Positions 38,901-46,037 of a stretch of DNA of 64,000 nt are shown piece after piece. Under the pieces are notes generated by a model. The model worked only from the letters and a program-made list of their open reading frames with translations, was not told where the DNA came from and searched no databases. The DNA lies in assembly GCA_944470555.2 (NCBI GenBank), contig OX104134.1:104278701-104342700 (forward strand), written 5' to 3'. The position numbers and the translations under genes were made by a program. This stretch comes from Heterobilharzia americana. Taxonomy: Eukaryota > Platyhelminthes > Trematoda > Strigeidida > Schistosomatidae. The stretch's first letter is position 1. Every line of letters starts with the position of its first letter.

Positions 38901-41646
38901 TGCATTAACGTGCACAAGGAGGCTGAGTGCGTTTCGATTCGACATGGATTATTTTGTGCCAGCAAAGAATATTCCAGGCAGCCGAATCACGAAAGACCTT
39001 ATTATTCCCGTTACCGTGAAGGGTAAATAATTTTGAGTATGAAGCCAATCAAAAAGTGACTAGTCTTCTTAACATAAATCGCCTGTATGTGTTATTCCTA
39101 ATAAGTGGGTTTTTATGCATAAAGCTCATTGCTGTATGGTGAGGCTAGCGGTGGCAGTTAATTGACTCCACTTTAATCGCTGACGTCATGGCCTAAACAG
39201 GTGTCATATTAGAGTGAAAGGATGAAAACACAACTGGCTAAAACCTTCGAATGCAGGTGGAATTTGGCTAATGGTTAGAGTTTAATTTAATTTTTAAAAT
39301 TACTCAGACAGCATAAACACCCTACTGGTCATCGTTACAGTGAGACAGTTAATGAACTCTAATTCAAAGATGTCGTCATTTAGTAGTTAACACTTCAAAC
39401 TTTAGTCGCCTGCTCACATTAAATTCCCTATGGGAAGAACATATATCAAAAAAGATAAAAGAGGGAATACTTACTTGCATTCTGCCTCAAAAGCACCATC
39501 TCCTTTCACTTAGTCATACTGTTCCCCTCATCTCTTTTCATTTCCGTTTAATCAGTTGAACTTGATATGGGTGTCTGAAGTATTCAATGATACTGACAGC
39601 TCCCGTTTACAAAGTTCTTCTGCTATCCCAAAGGATTAATAGTAATTAATATCTTCAGCGTCTATCTTATCATCTTTCTGCATAGCTGTTAACTGAGTCA
39701 CTTTTAATCACATACTGCCTAATAAAAATTTCCTGCTGATCTGTTCCGCAATTTAGAAGTGCTTATTAAGTAGGTAAAAATATAACGTTTAGGATTGAAT
39801 TCTTCACTTATTGATTGTTTGGCCAATTCGAAATGAAAATAGAGAGATGATGAAGCCGTAATAACTCGATAGAATAAACAGCAACTACTCTGATCTGCCA
39901 TTTGTCAGATTATCATTAATGGAAGGAAGGCTGGTATTCGGTGTCTAAGGTTATTGATTTCACAATCCCCCGGTAACCCTCTGATGCTCCTCAGAAGTGA
40001 AAAGTAGTGAAGCCTACAGGGATTAGTGCCGTTACATGACTTTCTATTTATCACAATCACTCAGTATCGTCTCTACCAATGATGTTCTTACTAGGCGTCA
40101 TGCCACTTTTTGTACACTGTATACAATTAACAAAACAACAGTAACTTATGCTCCCTGTTGGACGTTTTCAGACGATCAATAGGTGCTTCTGGATCAAAGT
40201 TTGACGAATTCAGTTTCATCATGAAGATATTTATTCAGCTTTGAAAACATTTTTCTACTGAAACTTATTTCATTAATTGGTGTACGGAGATAGTTTGGCA
40301 AATTCTAGAGGCGAAACAGGTAGTGACCAGTGTTATGTCATCCTAAGGACTCTTCATAATAGCTAACAGGTTTCAACTAACATGACTGTCTTTATTGTCG
40401 TCAAAAGATAGACCGAACGAAATATACTACTAAACAACTTGTGAGTAGTCAGAAACCAGACAGTCTGACCTGCAGATTTCGCCAGCAAAGTCGTGATCTA
40501 ATCAGGGGATGGCAGTTTCGCTTGTTTGATACCAATCTTGTCAGTGGTTTACCCGTATATATTCAACTCACTCAGCCAAACTGGTCAGAGCAACCTACAG
40601 ATGATTTGCAAACTCCAGGTTCTACGTCGACATTTATTACACCTGAGTAGTTTTTCGACTTCCTAACTGTGGCGTTAACAGTCCGGTGCTTAGGTCCCTC
40701 TGATATCTGGCTACCGAAAATCTATATATCAGTCTTATGGGTTTATAACTACTCAAGTTGTCCACTAATAGTATATTTTGTTAGTTCATGATACTTTCAC
40801 GTCAGAGATCACTCCTAGTAACCTTGACTTAATGGTTCCTAGCGGAAAACCTATTGTAAATCATTTACTAATTGGTCATTCCGTTTGAGAGTTAAATCTT
40901 TTTAACGAATATCTGCCAGCATAAAGGCTGGCTTCAGGATTTCGTATTGACTGACTCTAAACAACTGGCAACCAAACACACCAAAGTCAGATCTCTAAAC
41001 TGAACAATAACTCTGCATTTCCTAGTGGACAGACGTTGATTTACATTACTTATCAAGACAGAAGACCTAGTGATAGATCCGTGTAACTTTTTATACATCA
41101 ACATACGACACAAACACTGACAAATCTTCTTGAGAGATGTGTAAAAGAAAACGTGTCAGCGAGTACACCTCTTAACCTGAGGGTGAAACAGCAGCGCTGA
41201 GCATATGATAATACTGATTCAGAGCACTGGGAGCTCAGTCGCACAGTTTATCCCTACTAAAGAGATATCCTATATGGAGTAGTGGAAGATTAAGAAATAA
41301 CTTGCTACATTTTTCTCTAATATTTGATACCACAGAGGAAAGAAAATAGACTGTGATTGTTTAGTATTTCAGCAGAGGAGGTTTACAAAAGACAACACAA
41401 CTTACCATGGAGGATGTTTGTATTTCTAGAATGCCTCTGGAACGACGTTTTCTATCGCGCTCGACCGCCTTGCGTAATTCTAACAGGTAGACAGCAGTTG
41501 ATCGCGCATCCACATTCTCTGGACGCATATCAACTGGTTCCAATAGTCTAGGCGCAGCGAATTCCGCTGTCGCCAAATGGAAGGCAAGTGACAAGTTTTG
41601 ATTAGCTGTTTTTTCTAACCGGGATTCAAACGCAAATAACTCTCCC
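2649..41646 (-). CDS. DMD: Dystrophin-like gene, N-terminal part (eight exons, CH2 to R4), open at both ends
   Basis: The joined product is a cortical actin-to-membrane linker of muscle; in the dystrophin family the CH pair binds F-actin and the rod is built of about 109-residue spectrin repeats. The eight exons 41646-41406, 38396-37974, 36160-35793, 33083-32450, 8003-7719, 7218-7116, 4426-4106 and 2942-2649 all have GT-AG borders and compatible phases (2/0, 0/0, 0/2, 2/0, 0/0, 0/1, 1/1, 1/1), giving about 890 residues without a stop. Domain order is CH2 end, R1, R2, R3, Pro-rich hinge 2, R4, the same as vertebrate dystrophin and utrophin. No start codon exon and no CH1 are visible. The symbol names the orthologous family, not a published locus name. 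The intron between exons four and five is 24.4 kb. Confidence 0.88.
2943..4105 (-). other. Intron between the two R4 exons
   Basis: GT-AG intron of about 1.16 kb. Both strands contain short open frames, for example 3056-3289, but none has splice context or family resemblance. No recognisable repeat was seen. Confidence 0.6.
4106..4426 (-). CDS. Dystrophin exon: spectrin repeat R4, helices A and B, with acidic loop
   Basis: The acceptor TTGCAG precedes the exon and GTAACA follows it; phase is 1 at both ends. The protein starts YRAEFEAKAEELLNWLDN, a helix A with the invariant Trp, as in the start of dystrophin R4 after hinge 2. Helix B is VINRVTNELEDWRNIKQRV. Between them lies an Asn/Gly/Asp loop with a run of six or more Asp and Glu encoded by GAT/GAC/GAG triplets (about 4207-4262), which lengthens the A-B connection relative to vertebrate R4. 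The plus strand of this exon gives a Ser-rich open frame (4075-4425) that is only the antisense shadow of the acidic and leucine codons. Confidence 0.9.
5205..5345 (-). mobile_element. tRNA-derived SINE (Sm-alpha-like), decayed
   Basis: Read on the minus strand, it has a tRNA-like head with an A-box-like TGGCTCAATGGTAACG and a B box GGTTCGATCC, followed by the body and hammerhead-like tail of this SINE family (CATACTAGAGCGAAACAGC). The ribozyme core is broken: the CUGANGA motif has become TTGACGA, and stem II is unpaired. RNA polymerase III boxes of this type are how tRNA-derived SINEs are transcribed. The plus-strand frame at 5210-5449 is an artefact of this repeat. Confidence 0.75.
6500..6606 (+). 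mobile_element. SINE tail with weakened hammerhead motif
   Basis: This is the 3' part of the same SINE family in plus orientation, ending in the family's CCAACTGATGTCAGT tail. At 6514-6559 the hammerhead parts are still recognisable: CTGAAGA, then GAAA, a CAGTTG stem III and stem I with five of six pairs (GCAGTG with CAGTGC). Stem II keeps about three pairs and the cleavage triplet is GUU. It is probably a poor ribozyme or inactive. Confidence 0.65.
7116..7218 (-). CDS. Dystrophin exon: proline-rich hinge 2
   Basis: This short exon of 103 nt begins after a TTAACAG acceptor in phase 0 and ends CCA ACT G before GTGAGT in phase 1. It encodes NSQTEVKRTAEGHLV, then a basic stretch and QPPPSPTG. 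In vertebrate dystrophin, R3 is followed by a hinge containing a polyproline run (hinge 2) and then R4; this exon has the same place and composition. A second AG acceptor lies 12 nt inside the exon but would break phase with both neighbours, so I chose the outer one. The assignment to hinge 2 rests on position and the PPP motif rather than on alignment. Confidence 0.8.
7719..8003 (-). CDS. Dystrophin exon: spectrin repeat R3, helices B and C, and start of hinge 2
   Basis: This is a 285-nt exon in phase 0 at both ends, between a TTTCAAG acceptor and a GTAATC donor. It encodes ACLSPHESRWAQLLASLDRR (helix B) and LVEKTVDQLVSRWSQLRD (helix C with its conserved Trp), then a non-helical Ser/Thr-rich stretch leading to the hinge. 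The corresponding vertebrate R3 helix C has the same Trp followed by two residues and Leu. The preceding exon lies 24.4 kb upstream, across the repeat-filled intron, and the phase matches. A plus-strand open frame (7372-7740) overlaps the downstream edge of this exon and is treated as noise. Confidence 0.88.
8110..8560 (-). mobile_element. Penelope-like element, 3' fragment (decayed)
   Basis: Read on the minus strand, this stretch parallels 53985-54455: both carry GTGTTGATTCGATAAACAAAG in plus orientation, a CACACAGGGAAGTAGTA-type block and the end block ATAGTCATAT...GGACAC. The 54-kb copy in turn shares its 5' side with the plus-strand fragment at 55140-55735, which has the GIY-YIG domain, so all belong to one Penelope-like family. 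Several stops interrupt every frame. It is inserted in the 24-kb intron just upstream of the R3 exon. Confidence 0.6.
8814..8866 (+). repeat. ATT-rich trinucleotide microsatellite
   Basis: An imperfect (ATT)n run with ATC and GTT interruptions. The open frame 8746-8937 that spans it is an artefact, giving a run of Ile and Thr. Confidence 0.9.
13300..13440 (-). mobile_element. SINE copy, decayed, head-to-head with its neighbour
   Basis: On the minus strand it has a B-box-like AGTTCGACCC near 13395-13405 and the SINE body and tail (AACAGTTATC...). Its hammerhead part is destroyed. It abuts a plus-strand copy of the same family at about 13437, so the two form an inverted pair. Confidence 0.6.
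13437..13535 (+). mobile_element. SINE tail with partly conserved hammerhead motif
   Basis: The hammerhead parts are at 13441-13486: GCACTG, CTGAGGA, a stem II that has lost most pairs (GTCGTACACTGGAAC), GAAA, CAGTTG and the cleavage triplet GTC. The stem I partner has drifted to CACTTC. The family tail CCAACTGATGTCAGTCA follows at 13510-13530. The core residues are intact but both supporting helices are weak. Confidence 0.65.
13990..14105 (+). mobile_element. SINE tail, decayed
   Basis: It contains CCCATGCTAGGACGAAACAGC, the stem II to stem III part of the family hammerhead, but the CUGANGA strand is lost. The tail AAGTGATGTCAGTTCATGATG closes it. A possible degraded head with a B-box-like GATTCAAACCC lies upstream near 13870. 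Confidence 0.6.
14520..14825. mobile_element. Two Penelope-like 3' fragments fused head to head
   Basis: The minus-strand part (14725 down to 14520) encodes MNSKLCPKLNS...GKSNKSIKMEL. The plus-strand part (14734-14825) encodes MDNKLFPKRNP...NKSNKSIKIRI. The two are clearly homologous and point away from each other. The junction is a hairpin, CATAGTCAT at 14710-14718 and ATGACTATG at 14727-14735. The sequence matches the C-terminal tails of the 8.1 and 54 kb fragments. Both halves are short and not functional. Confidence 0.6.
14830..20460. other. Intronic DNA without recognised features
   Basis: Several open frames of 60-127 codons lie here, including an overlapping pair at 16615-16998 (minus) and 16544-16810/16910-17182 (plus). 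None shows a domain motif, splice context or repeat family that I can identify. Confidence 0.4.
20470..20730 (+). mobile_element. Decayed non-LTR retrotransposon 3' fragment
   Basis: In broken plus-strand frames one can read QLSRLRNLHQLW, then LTLVGSGWK and SLKYLTVSLNG. This corresponds to the C-terminal block of the non-LTR element seen intact at 42790-43070 (LSRLRWLGHVLR, GLGWKRVQGG, SMKSLTVSL-type). Frameshifts and stops show an old, dead copy. The extent downstream of 20730 is unclear. Confidence 0.5.
23984..24012 (+). repeat. CA-rich dinucleotide microsatellite
   Basis: Imperfect (CA)n run with TA interruptions. Confidence 0.85.
25777..25789 (+). repeat. 13-bp target-site duplication, left copy
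   Basis: TAGGCATATATAT occurs here and again at 29166-29178, immediately outside the RTE element ends. Such direct repeats are made by target-primed reverse transcription. Confidence 0.85.
26051..28950 (+). pseudogene. Broken endonuclease/reverse-transcriptase ORF of the RTE element
   Basis: An intact RTE polyprotein is roughly 1000 residues. Here the same order of motifs is spread over all three plus frames: endonuclease TWNVRTM at about 26054, a stop directly after EAG, the catalytic-site loop GDMNAKLG at about 26516, then the RT palm motifs from 27550. The metal-binding (F/Y)ADD box is altered to FTHGD. Stops occur roughly every 50-100 codons. The minus-strand open frames across this interval (for example 27036-27422) are shadows. 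Confidence 0.8.
28816..28843 (+). repeat. GGCT tetranucleotide run inside the RTE copy
   Basis: Tandem (GGCT)n expansion at a site where the related copies at 61206 and 61945 have two to four units. It lies in the former coding region and lengthens a Leu-Ala-Gly-Trp stretch. Confidence 0.8.
29166..29178 (+). repeat. 13-bp target-site duplication, right copy
   Basis: The same TAGGCATATATAT as at 25777-25789, directly after the AAT-rich tail of the RTE element. Confidence 0.85.
31125..31320 (-). mobile_element. SINE copy with altered hammerhead
   Basis: Read on the minus strand, the ribozyme region (31243-31199) has CTGAGGA, stem II GTTCC-ATACT-GGAAC, GAAA and CAGCTA. Stem II has five pairs although its sequence differs from the family form GTCC/GGAC. 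The cleavage triplet is AUU, and stem III has lost its C-G pair. A degraded tRNA-like head lies to the right (31270-31315). Confidence 0.65.
31715..31835 (-). mobile_element. SINE tail, decayed
   Basis: Same family and orientation as the copy 590 bp to the left. The GAAA box has become GAGA, and the CUGANGA strand reads CTGATGAGGA with a shift. Stem I pairs (CACTG with CAGTG) remain. It is not expected to cleave. Confidence 0.6.
32450..33083 (-). CDS. Dystrophin exon: spectrin repeat R2, helices B and C, R3 helix A, and a long insert
   Basis: This 634-nt exon starts after TTTAG in phase 2 and ends GAC before GTAAGT in phase 0. It encodes ISDVKRQLEENRHLEQLIES (R2 helix B), then LENVISELATRWSRLVGWV (helix C). 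YACLQNVLLHWRHFEEEASVLSDWLDERADDV follows as R3 helix A, close to the vertebrate text in which R2 ends and R3 begins. After that come about 75 residues rich in Ser, Asn and Thr with no heptad pattern (up to ...DAEMEAID), then the chain resumes in the 7719-8003 exon. Vertebrate R3 lacks an insert of this size. The open frame runs past the donor into intron, so the last 40 codons of the raw ORF are not coding. Confidence 0.92.
33084..35792 (-). other. Intron between R1/R2 exons, holding a possible plus-strand exon
   Basis: GT-AG intron of 2.7 kb. The upstream exon ends CA and this one begins G, making Gln across the junction. A candidate plus-strand exon (34221-34340) and a dispersed-repeat stretch near 34965-35100 lie inside. 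Otherwise nothing was recognised. Confidence 0.6.
34221..34340 (+). CDS. Candidate plus-strand exon, Asn/Ser-rich (uncertain)
   Basis: The stretch has an AG acceptor (GTGCAG), an open frame of 40 codons and a good GTGAGA donor. It reads MSIHGNDNSNSNG, an Asn/Ser tract made of AGT/AAT triplets, then DALNKFILRTVADQQMMK. The second half looks like a real protein helix, the first like a translated microsatellite. It lies antisense inside a dystrophin intron. If real, it could be a 5' exon of the plus-strand dystrophin-like gene or of a nested gene. Its phase-0 end does not match the phase-1 start of the 45829 candidate. I give it low weight. Confidence 0.28.
35793..36160 (-). CDS. Dystrophin exon: spectrin repeat R1, helices B and C, R2 helix A
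   Basis: This 368-nt exon starts in phase 0 after AAATTAG and ends at GTGAGT in phase 2. Its first residues, DLTAHLSRRQMAVGRCLRLG, match the vertebrate R1 segment with the same DLTAH pentapeptide. An acidic loop follows (NSDDTDNDEERR), then VLLATRWNNLCRLNSTIGK as helix C with its Trp. The last part, MLLSAIRIQLDKLENEQ, occupies the place of R2 helix A. There the residue 32 positions after the helix C Trp, normally the invariant Trp of helix A, is Gln. The join to the preceding exon reads RFETHE-DLTAH, as in dystrophin. Confidence 0.92.
36161..37973 (-). other. Intron inside spectrin repeat R1
   Basis: GT-AG intron of 1.8 kb in phase 0. It contains a SINE remnant at about 37580-37660, and possibly tRNA-like scraps near 36390. 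Confidence 0.6.
37580..37660 (+). mobile_element. Fragment of the second SINE family
   Basis: It has a B-box-like GGGTTTGATTTTC and, shortly after, CAGCTGACGAGCCC. This parallels the order of B box and CTGACGAG in the better copy at 44560-44705. It is too short and too worn to judge further. Confidence 0.45.
37974..38396 (-). CDS. Dystrophin exon: linker after CH2 and helix A of spectrin repeat R1
   Basis: This 423-nt exon is phase 0 at both ends, with acceptor TTTAG and donor GTAAGA. The first 50 residues are a Ser-rich, strongly acidic linker (WLDDEIDDDSDDEDG), standing where dystrophin has hinge 1. Then HFTIVIETTLAWLLAMEEQF gives R1 helix A with its Trp, resembling LSWLLSAED of the vertebrate protein. 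The exon closes with ILKNIDEARDRFETHE, like DQFHTHE in vertebrate R1. About 45 residues between helix A and the RFETHE block are polar and longer than in vertebrates. Confidence 0.92.
38397..41405 (-). other. Intron between CH2 and R1
   Basis: GT-AG phase-0 intron of 3 kb. A stretch at about 40690-40790 resembles 25205-25310 in the large intron, so both may be pieces of one dispersed repeat. Nothing else was recognised. Confidence 0.55.
41406..41646 (-). CDS. Dystrophin exon: C-terminal half of the second calponin-homology domain
   Basis: This 241-nt exon has acceptor CTCAATAG and donor GTAAGT; it begins in phase 2 and ends in phase 0. It reads GELFAFESRLEKTANQNLSLAFHLA, then PRLLEPVDMRPENVDARSTAVYLLELRKAVE. 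This parallels the end of CH2 in dystrophin: LFDW, an AF helix, then LLDPEDV, the DKKS turn and the last helix. The typical Trp after LF is Phe here, and the DPEDV box is EPVDM. CH2 helps place the CH1 actin-binding site. A basic tail (RDRKRRSRG) leads to the acidic linker. The front of CH2 and all of CH1 must lie upstream, but I could not find them between 41647 and 64000. Confidence 0.85.
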
Positions 41647-41959
41647 CTATTGAGTAATCAATAAAAAGAAGAAATTAAAAATACAGGATGACTGAAACGT
41701 ACAACATGAAGAAGCGGTGTAGAAAAGGAAACCCTAACACAAAAATATTACTTTACAATCACTGTCCCCACTGAAAGTGTTGATATTAAGAGATGGTATG
41801 AAAACTGTAGTATTTCTTTGCATCGACAGTGAAATTTACAAAAATATTCGAAATAATCTTATTATTCAATATAATTAAGCTTAGATTATTTGCTTAACTC
41901 TTTTCTTCAAATAAAGAGCTGACCATTTCAAATTTTGTCGGAAATCTACATATATATAC

Positions 41960-42125
41960 GTGGTACATTATTAAGCGATCCCATTTGAGACTTGAGTTCG
42001 AATATCAGGCGGGATATCACTTCCGTTAAGATTACAGATACGCCTTGCTGATGAGCGCCAAAATGCATAAAACTTAGGTCTAAAGCTTTTTGTCGACTGC
42101 CTTCATCCAACTAACATCTACACCG
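41960..42125 (+). mobile_element. Second SINE family with hammerhead-like segment, decayed
   Basis: A B-box-like GAGTTCGAATATC is followed by a body homologous to 44590-44700. At 42041-42090 it keeps CTGATGA and a stem III/cleavage block CTTAGGTC, but GAAA has become AAAA and stem II is unpaired. The CTGATGA box and GTC triplet are closer to canonical than in the 44.6-kb copy. Confidence 0.6.
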
Positions 42126-42789
42126 GATCCTCCTCAGACATAAAATTTGGTCATCACAGTATCTTTGTACAGAATTTAGCCTTATTTCATTTAAGCGAAA
42201 AACACAGTAGTCAAGTTAAATAGTAGGACATATTTCTTTTTAGTGTCCCGTCAGTTCAATCTTGTCACTATTAGCTGCATCCGGAATTTAATTGTTTCTG
42301 CAGTGTGTACCACACAAATTCACTTGCACTTCTTTTCAGAACTAAAATTCGATATTGTGAGGAGAAATTTCCGTCTAAGTCGATACACCTGAAATGTACA
42401 AAATGTATCACCGAGATCAGCTACAAGAACGAATTTCAAATCAAGAGGAGCGAAAAGTATTAAACTCTGTCGATTTCCTTTCATCCACAATACATTGAAA
42501 TTTAAATTAATGGAACACATTTAGACCGATCAGAAAGTAAGTAATAGAAAGACAGACAGACGAAATCAATGTAGAACCTCCCACACAAGTGCATTGGTTC
42601 AAGTTGCCACACTTCACAGCAGAATACAAAGAACAAGTGAATAGAAAAAACCATACCAAAGTAGACACAGTTGTGAGACAGAATTATTAGTTTAAATACC
42701 CAGGCTTTAGAAGACGTCCAAAAGTAAATACATGTGCATTGCTGAAACCGATTTTCAGCCACTATCACTGAGAGTCCTGAGTAGCTGAT

Positions 42790-43540
42790 TCCTAATCTAC
42801 TCGAGGAGCCCAGCGAAGCAGCCTACATCTCCCCACACGGCCCAGACTAACAGTAAGTGACTTCATTGGTTGGTACCAAGTTTTGATGTAGCCACCCTGA
42901 ACTCTCTTCCAACCTAATCCAACTTCTCCTAGCATAAGGCGTTGACATAGACGGTGGCTGAGTATGCGCAGTACATGTCCAAGCCATCTCAGTCGACTAA
43001 GGTTCATAACCTCATCAACTGACTTTCTTATCTTGTCTATTATTCCTCGCCTGACCCCAACACTGCTCACATGGTGATTCTACCAAACGCAAGCAATGCT
43101 ACAAAGACACCTGTGATCACAATCCTGTAATGGCTTCATGTCTTCTACCTTAACGGGCAAGTCTCAGTCATGTAAGAGGAAGGAACGAACGACAGCATAG
43201 TATACTCATCCTTTGATTGATGGTCGGATATCTCACCAGTAGGTGCCACAGGTGACGCGAATTGGCAAATGCTAAATACGCCTTCTGTATCCAGACTGAC
43301 ATTTTGTCAGCAACCATCCTGTTCGGGCCGTTGCAACTTCCAAGTTAGTGGACTGGCTGACATATTCCGCCACTTCACTCCTATCAATAAACTGAGAGTA
43401 CTTGTAGCAGACCAGTCGTGGAGCATCATCTTACATTTGACGGGTTCCAGACACATGTCAAACGTACTCAGATTTCTGCTGGACACGTTCAGAAGACCCT
43501 GTGTCAGCAAGTAATGCACACAGATGGAGGATGTCACAAT
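42790..43540 (-). mobile_element. Non-LTR retrotransposon 3' fragment (reverse transcriptase C-terminus)
   Basis: Read on the minus strand, the piece at 43537-43307 has PVKCKMMLHDW, a block found downstream of the palm in schistosome non-LTR reverse transcriptases. After stops and frameshifts comes DHRCLCSIACVW. Then 43070-42792 is open for 92 codons with SVGVRRGIIDKIRKS, LSRLRWLGHVLR and GWKRVQGG. This belongs to a different lineage from the RTE copies in the window. It is 5'-truncated and non-functional. Confidence 0.75.
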
Positions 43541-43998
43541 ATCACCTCATCGAATACCGACAAAAATTGTCTATGAACAAAATACTGTTTCTGATAAATA
43601 GTGAAACAAGTATAATTACCAAGTATCTAAAATATATATCATACTATGAAGGTATTTAAAATGTCTGCCTTCAATGTAACAACTACACAATAACCGACTG
43701 TTCATCAACTGATAATCTGAGGATCTATTCACACTCAAACGTGAACCTATCGTGACTAATTCATTTGGAGAGTCTAGAAGCCCGGCCATGTGTATACACG
43801 CCTTCAACCATCTGGTGACAGGTAACATTGTTCAAAATAGACATGAAGAAATCTTTTCATAGCTAACACCTTTTTATGCCTGAAAAATGACCGAGAAATG
43901 ACAGAACACCGATTAATGTACAAAGGTGACGTTTATCATTTATCATTGAATTATGACTTTTTATTTGTGTCATTTTATCAAACCTCTTCCAGTGAATC

Positions 43999-44000
<2 letters not shown>

Positions 44001-44052
<52 letters not shown>
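44001..44052 (+). repeat. Perfect TA dinucleotide microsatellite
   Basis: About 26 uninterrupted TA units. Long perfect TA tracts of this kind are common places for assembly joins and for replication breakage. The open frame 43898-44092 that crosses it is an Ile-Tyr artefact. Confidence 0.97.
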
Positions 44053-44054
<2 letters not shown>

Positions 44055-44559
44055 AACAACGGAAAGGAAAATTCAAAACTGTTTACACATGAAGTGACCT
44101 ATTAGTATTCTTTGTTTCTTAGCACACATGAATCACCATTCTTTCATAGTTTACTTGTTTTCTTCCTGAGTCACTCAGCTTAGTGTATTGCAGTAATTGG
44201 TGGACGTCCTTATACTGTTCAAGAATAATAATCATTCATCAAACCTGTAACTTTCATAACACATACATCCAATCAGAACTGCTAGTTTATGTAAGCCTAC
44301 TGAATTCTTGCTTCTTTCTTCTATCAGTTTGTGCTCTGAACTGTGCATAAAAGTTATTACAATTCAACGACAATTCGGAAAACTGGATTACAGACATGTT
44401 ATTAAACACTTTAGATACGTCTTCATATCAACGTCGGTTACAATTTGGCACATATTTTGATGTCTCAACCGTCTTTAGAATGTAAATATGATCATTAATT
44501 GGTCGCTGACCGACTTCCATCAGATATTTTGCATTGTGACTACCAAGATAGGTGACTTC

Positions 44560-44705
44560 CCATTACGGTGTGCTTTGGTAGATGTTAGTTGGTTGGTTTG
44601 AATCTCGTAGGCAACATCAGTTCCGTCAGAATTGAGGAGCCACCTTGCTGACGAGTGCCAACAAGTACGAAACCCAGGTGAAGGGCTTCCTGTCAATTGC
44701 CTCAG
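44560..44705 (+). mobile_element. Second SINE family with hammerhead-like segment
   Basis: It has a B-box-like GGTTTGAATCTC and, at 44641-44686, CTGACGA, a stem II GTGC-CAACAA-GTAC with four pairs (one G-U), GAAA, and stem III CC-CA-GG closing on A-U. The cleavage position reads GUG rather than NUH, so self-cleavage is not expected. Stem I is unclear. It is the better-preserved copy of the family seen at 41960 and 37580. Confidence 0.65.
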
Positions 44706-45828
44706 TCATCAAACCAACAAATATAAATCAGCTAACAGTGTCTTCTACTTTGTTCCACTTTTCAAACCACTTTCCAAAATACACTGAATTGTACTATCGA
44801 ATGAGATGGAAATGTGCGGATAAGTATTCCTTTGCGTAAAATAAAAACATTGTGATCACTAGAAGCACTCAAATATAAGTGGATTTTTTTATGGGGGTAT
44901 GTTCTCTGACCTAGACTGTTTAATCGTGGCTCTTTCGTTGTCACTTTAGACAACATCATCAGCGCTAAATTTAGAACGTAAGTGAGCGATAGGATTCTCT
45001 CTGCAACTTATTCAGTAGCTTGTCTTGACAGCCTTGTGAGCTTGCATGTACATGCATTCCACTGCTAGCCACCAGCAAGCAAATTGTAATATAATGAATC
45101 TTAAGAGAATACAAAGGCATCCGTATACGAGAGCCCATTTGCCGACAGAAGTTGATCGATTCATTTCTGTGTGATAACCAAAAATTACAAGTACCAGTAA
45201 TTGATTATAATTAGTATTTTTTTTTTTAAGCGGTGTTATTTCACCTATAGAAAACCGGCAAAAAGTGACCAATCTTACAATCTATGGTACCCAGTCCAGG
45301 CATACTGAAGAATAGAGCAAGTATAAAGTTGCAGGCGATAACGGTTTTTATAATTCAGACAAAATGCTTACAAAAATGTGTTGATCCTTCCACTAGAAGT
45401 TATAATCCAGGAGAAATTACCAGTCACTAGAATAAATTTATCCTGAAAGACAGAGACACTGCACTTAGCTTCGTCACGCTTCCTTGGTTGATACAATTGG
45501 TATAAACAGTCATAAAGCGAATTAATTTGTTTGGATTACTGTGGAACTTCTAAGCACATCTGCTTTAGTGCATTTAAAGACAGACAAAGAGCAGTGTTGT
45601 AAGAAGTTGTTTTCACACTGAGGTGCTTGTATTTGTCACTAATAATAGGGTACATGATAGAGTACTCAGAGCAATCACACAAATGAGTTTATTTGATGTA
45701 CCAAATAGTACTCAACTATTGTGTGCTAAATCAACCACAGTTTCCAAGTCCCACGCTTACGTTAGGGTGAACAGTGTTCAAACGGAGGCATCTTCAGTAA
45801 TATTTTGTTATTAGGTGAGACCAACCAG

Positions 45829-46037
45829 TCAAACCTGTTATGATTACATGTACAGCTTTGAGCAGTGAAGCTGTGTTATTCATTAAAGCTGTGAAACTAG
45901 GTCGACCAAGGTGTCCACGAGGTGTAGGCACATCAAGATATCGTGATTCTGAATTAACCAGAACTGGTTCAGTCAAAAAACTAAGGTTAGTGACAGGACA
46001 ATATGGCATTTTTTCTGCCAAATCACTAGATTTCTGT
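45829..46037 (+). CDS. Probable linker exon of the plus-strand dystrophin-like gene
   Basis: It lies between an ACCAACCAG acceptor and a strong GTGAGT donor. The frame is open from 45819 and ends in phase 0 at Cys. The residues KPVMITCTALSSEAVLFIKAV, GRPRCPRGVGTSRYRDSELT and GQYGIFSAKSLDF look like protein but not like a spectrin repeat. The phase-0 end agrees with the phase-0 start of the 46673 exon. A Met at 45840 could be a start codon, which would make this a 5' exon of a separate gene. The antisense frame (46021-45794) is also open, so the call is tentative. Confidence 0.42.

Larger units (their letters stand above)
41647..45828. other. Strand-switch interval between the two dystrophin parts
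   Basis: Dystrophin exons to the left run on the minus strand and those to the right on the plus strand. The interval holds SINE copies (41960-42125, 44560-44705), a non-LTR fragment (42790-43540, minus) and a TA microsatellite (44001-44052). I saw no CH-domain exon, start-codon exon or clear promoter. A breakpoint of an inversion, or a shared divergent promoter, would have to lie here. Confidence 0.6.

Noticed and set aside
43981..44060. Promoter-like TATA run
   Set aside because: It is a long uniform TA microsatellite, so TATA-box resemblance is meaningless here.
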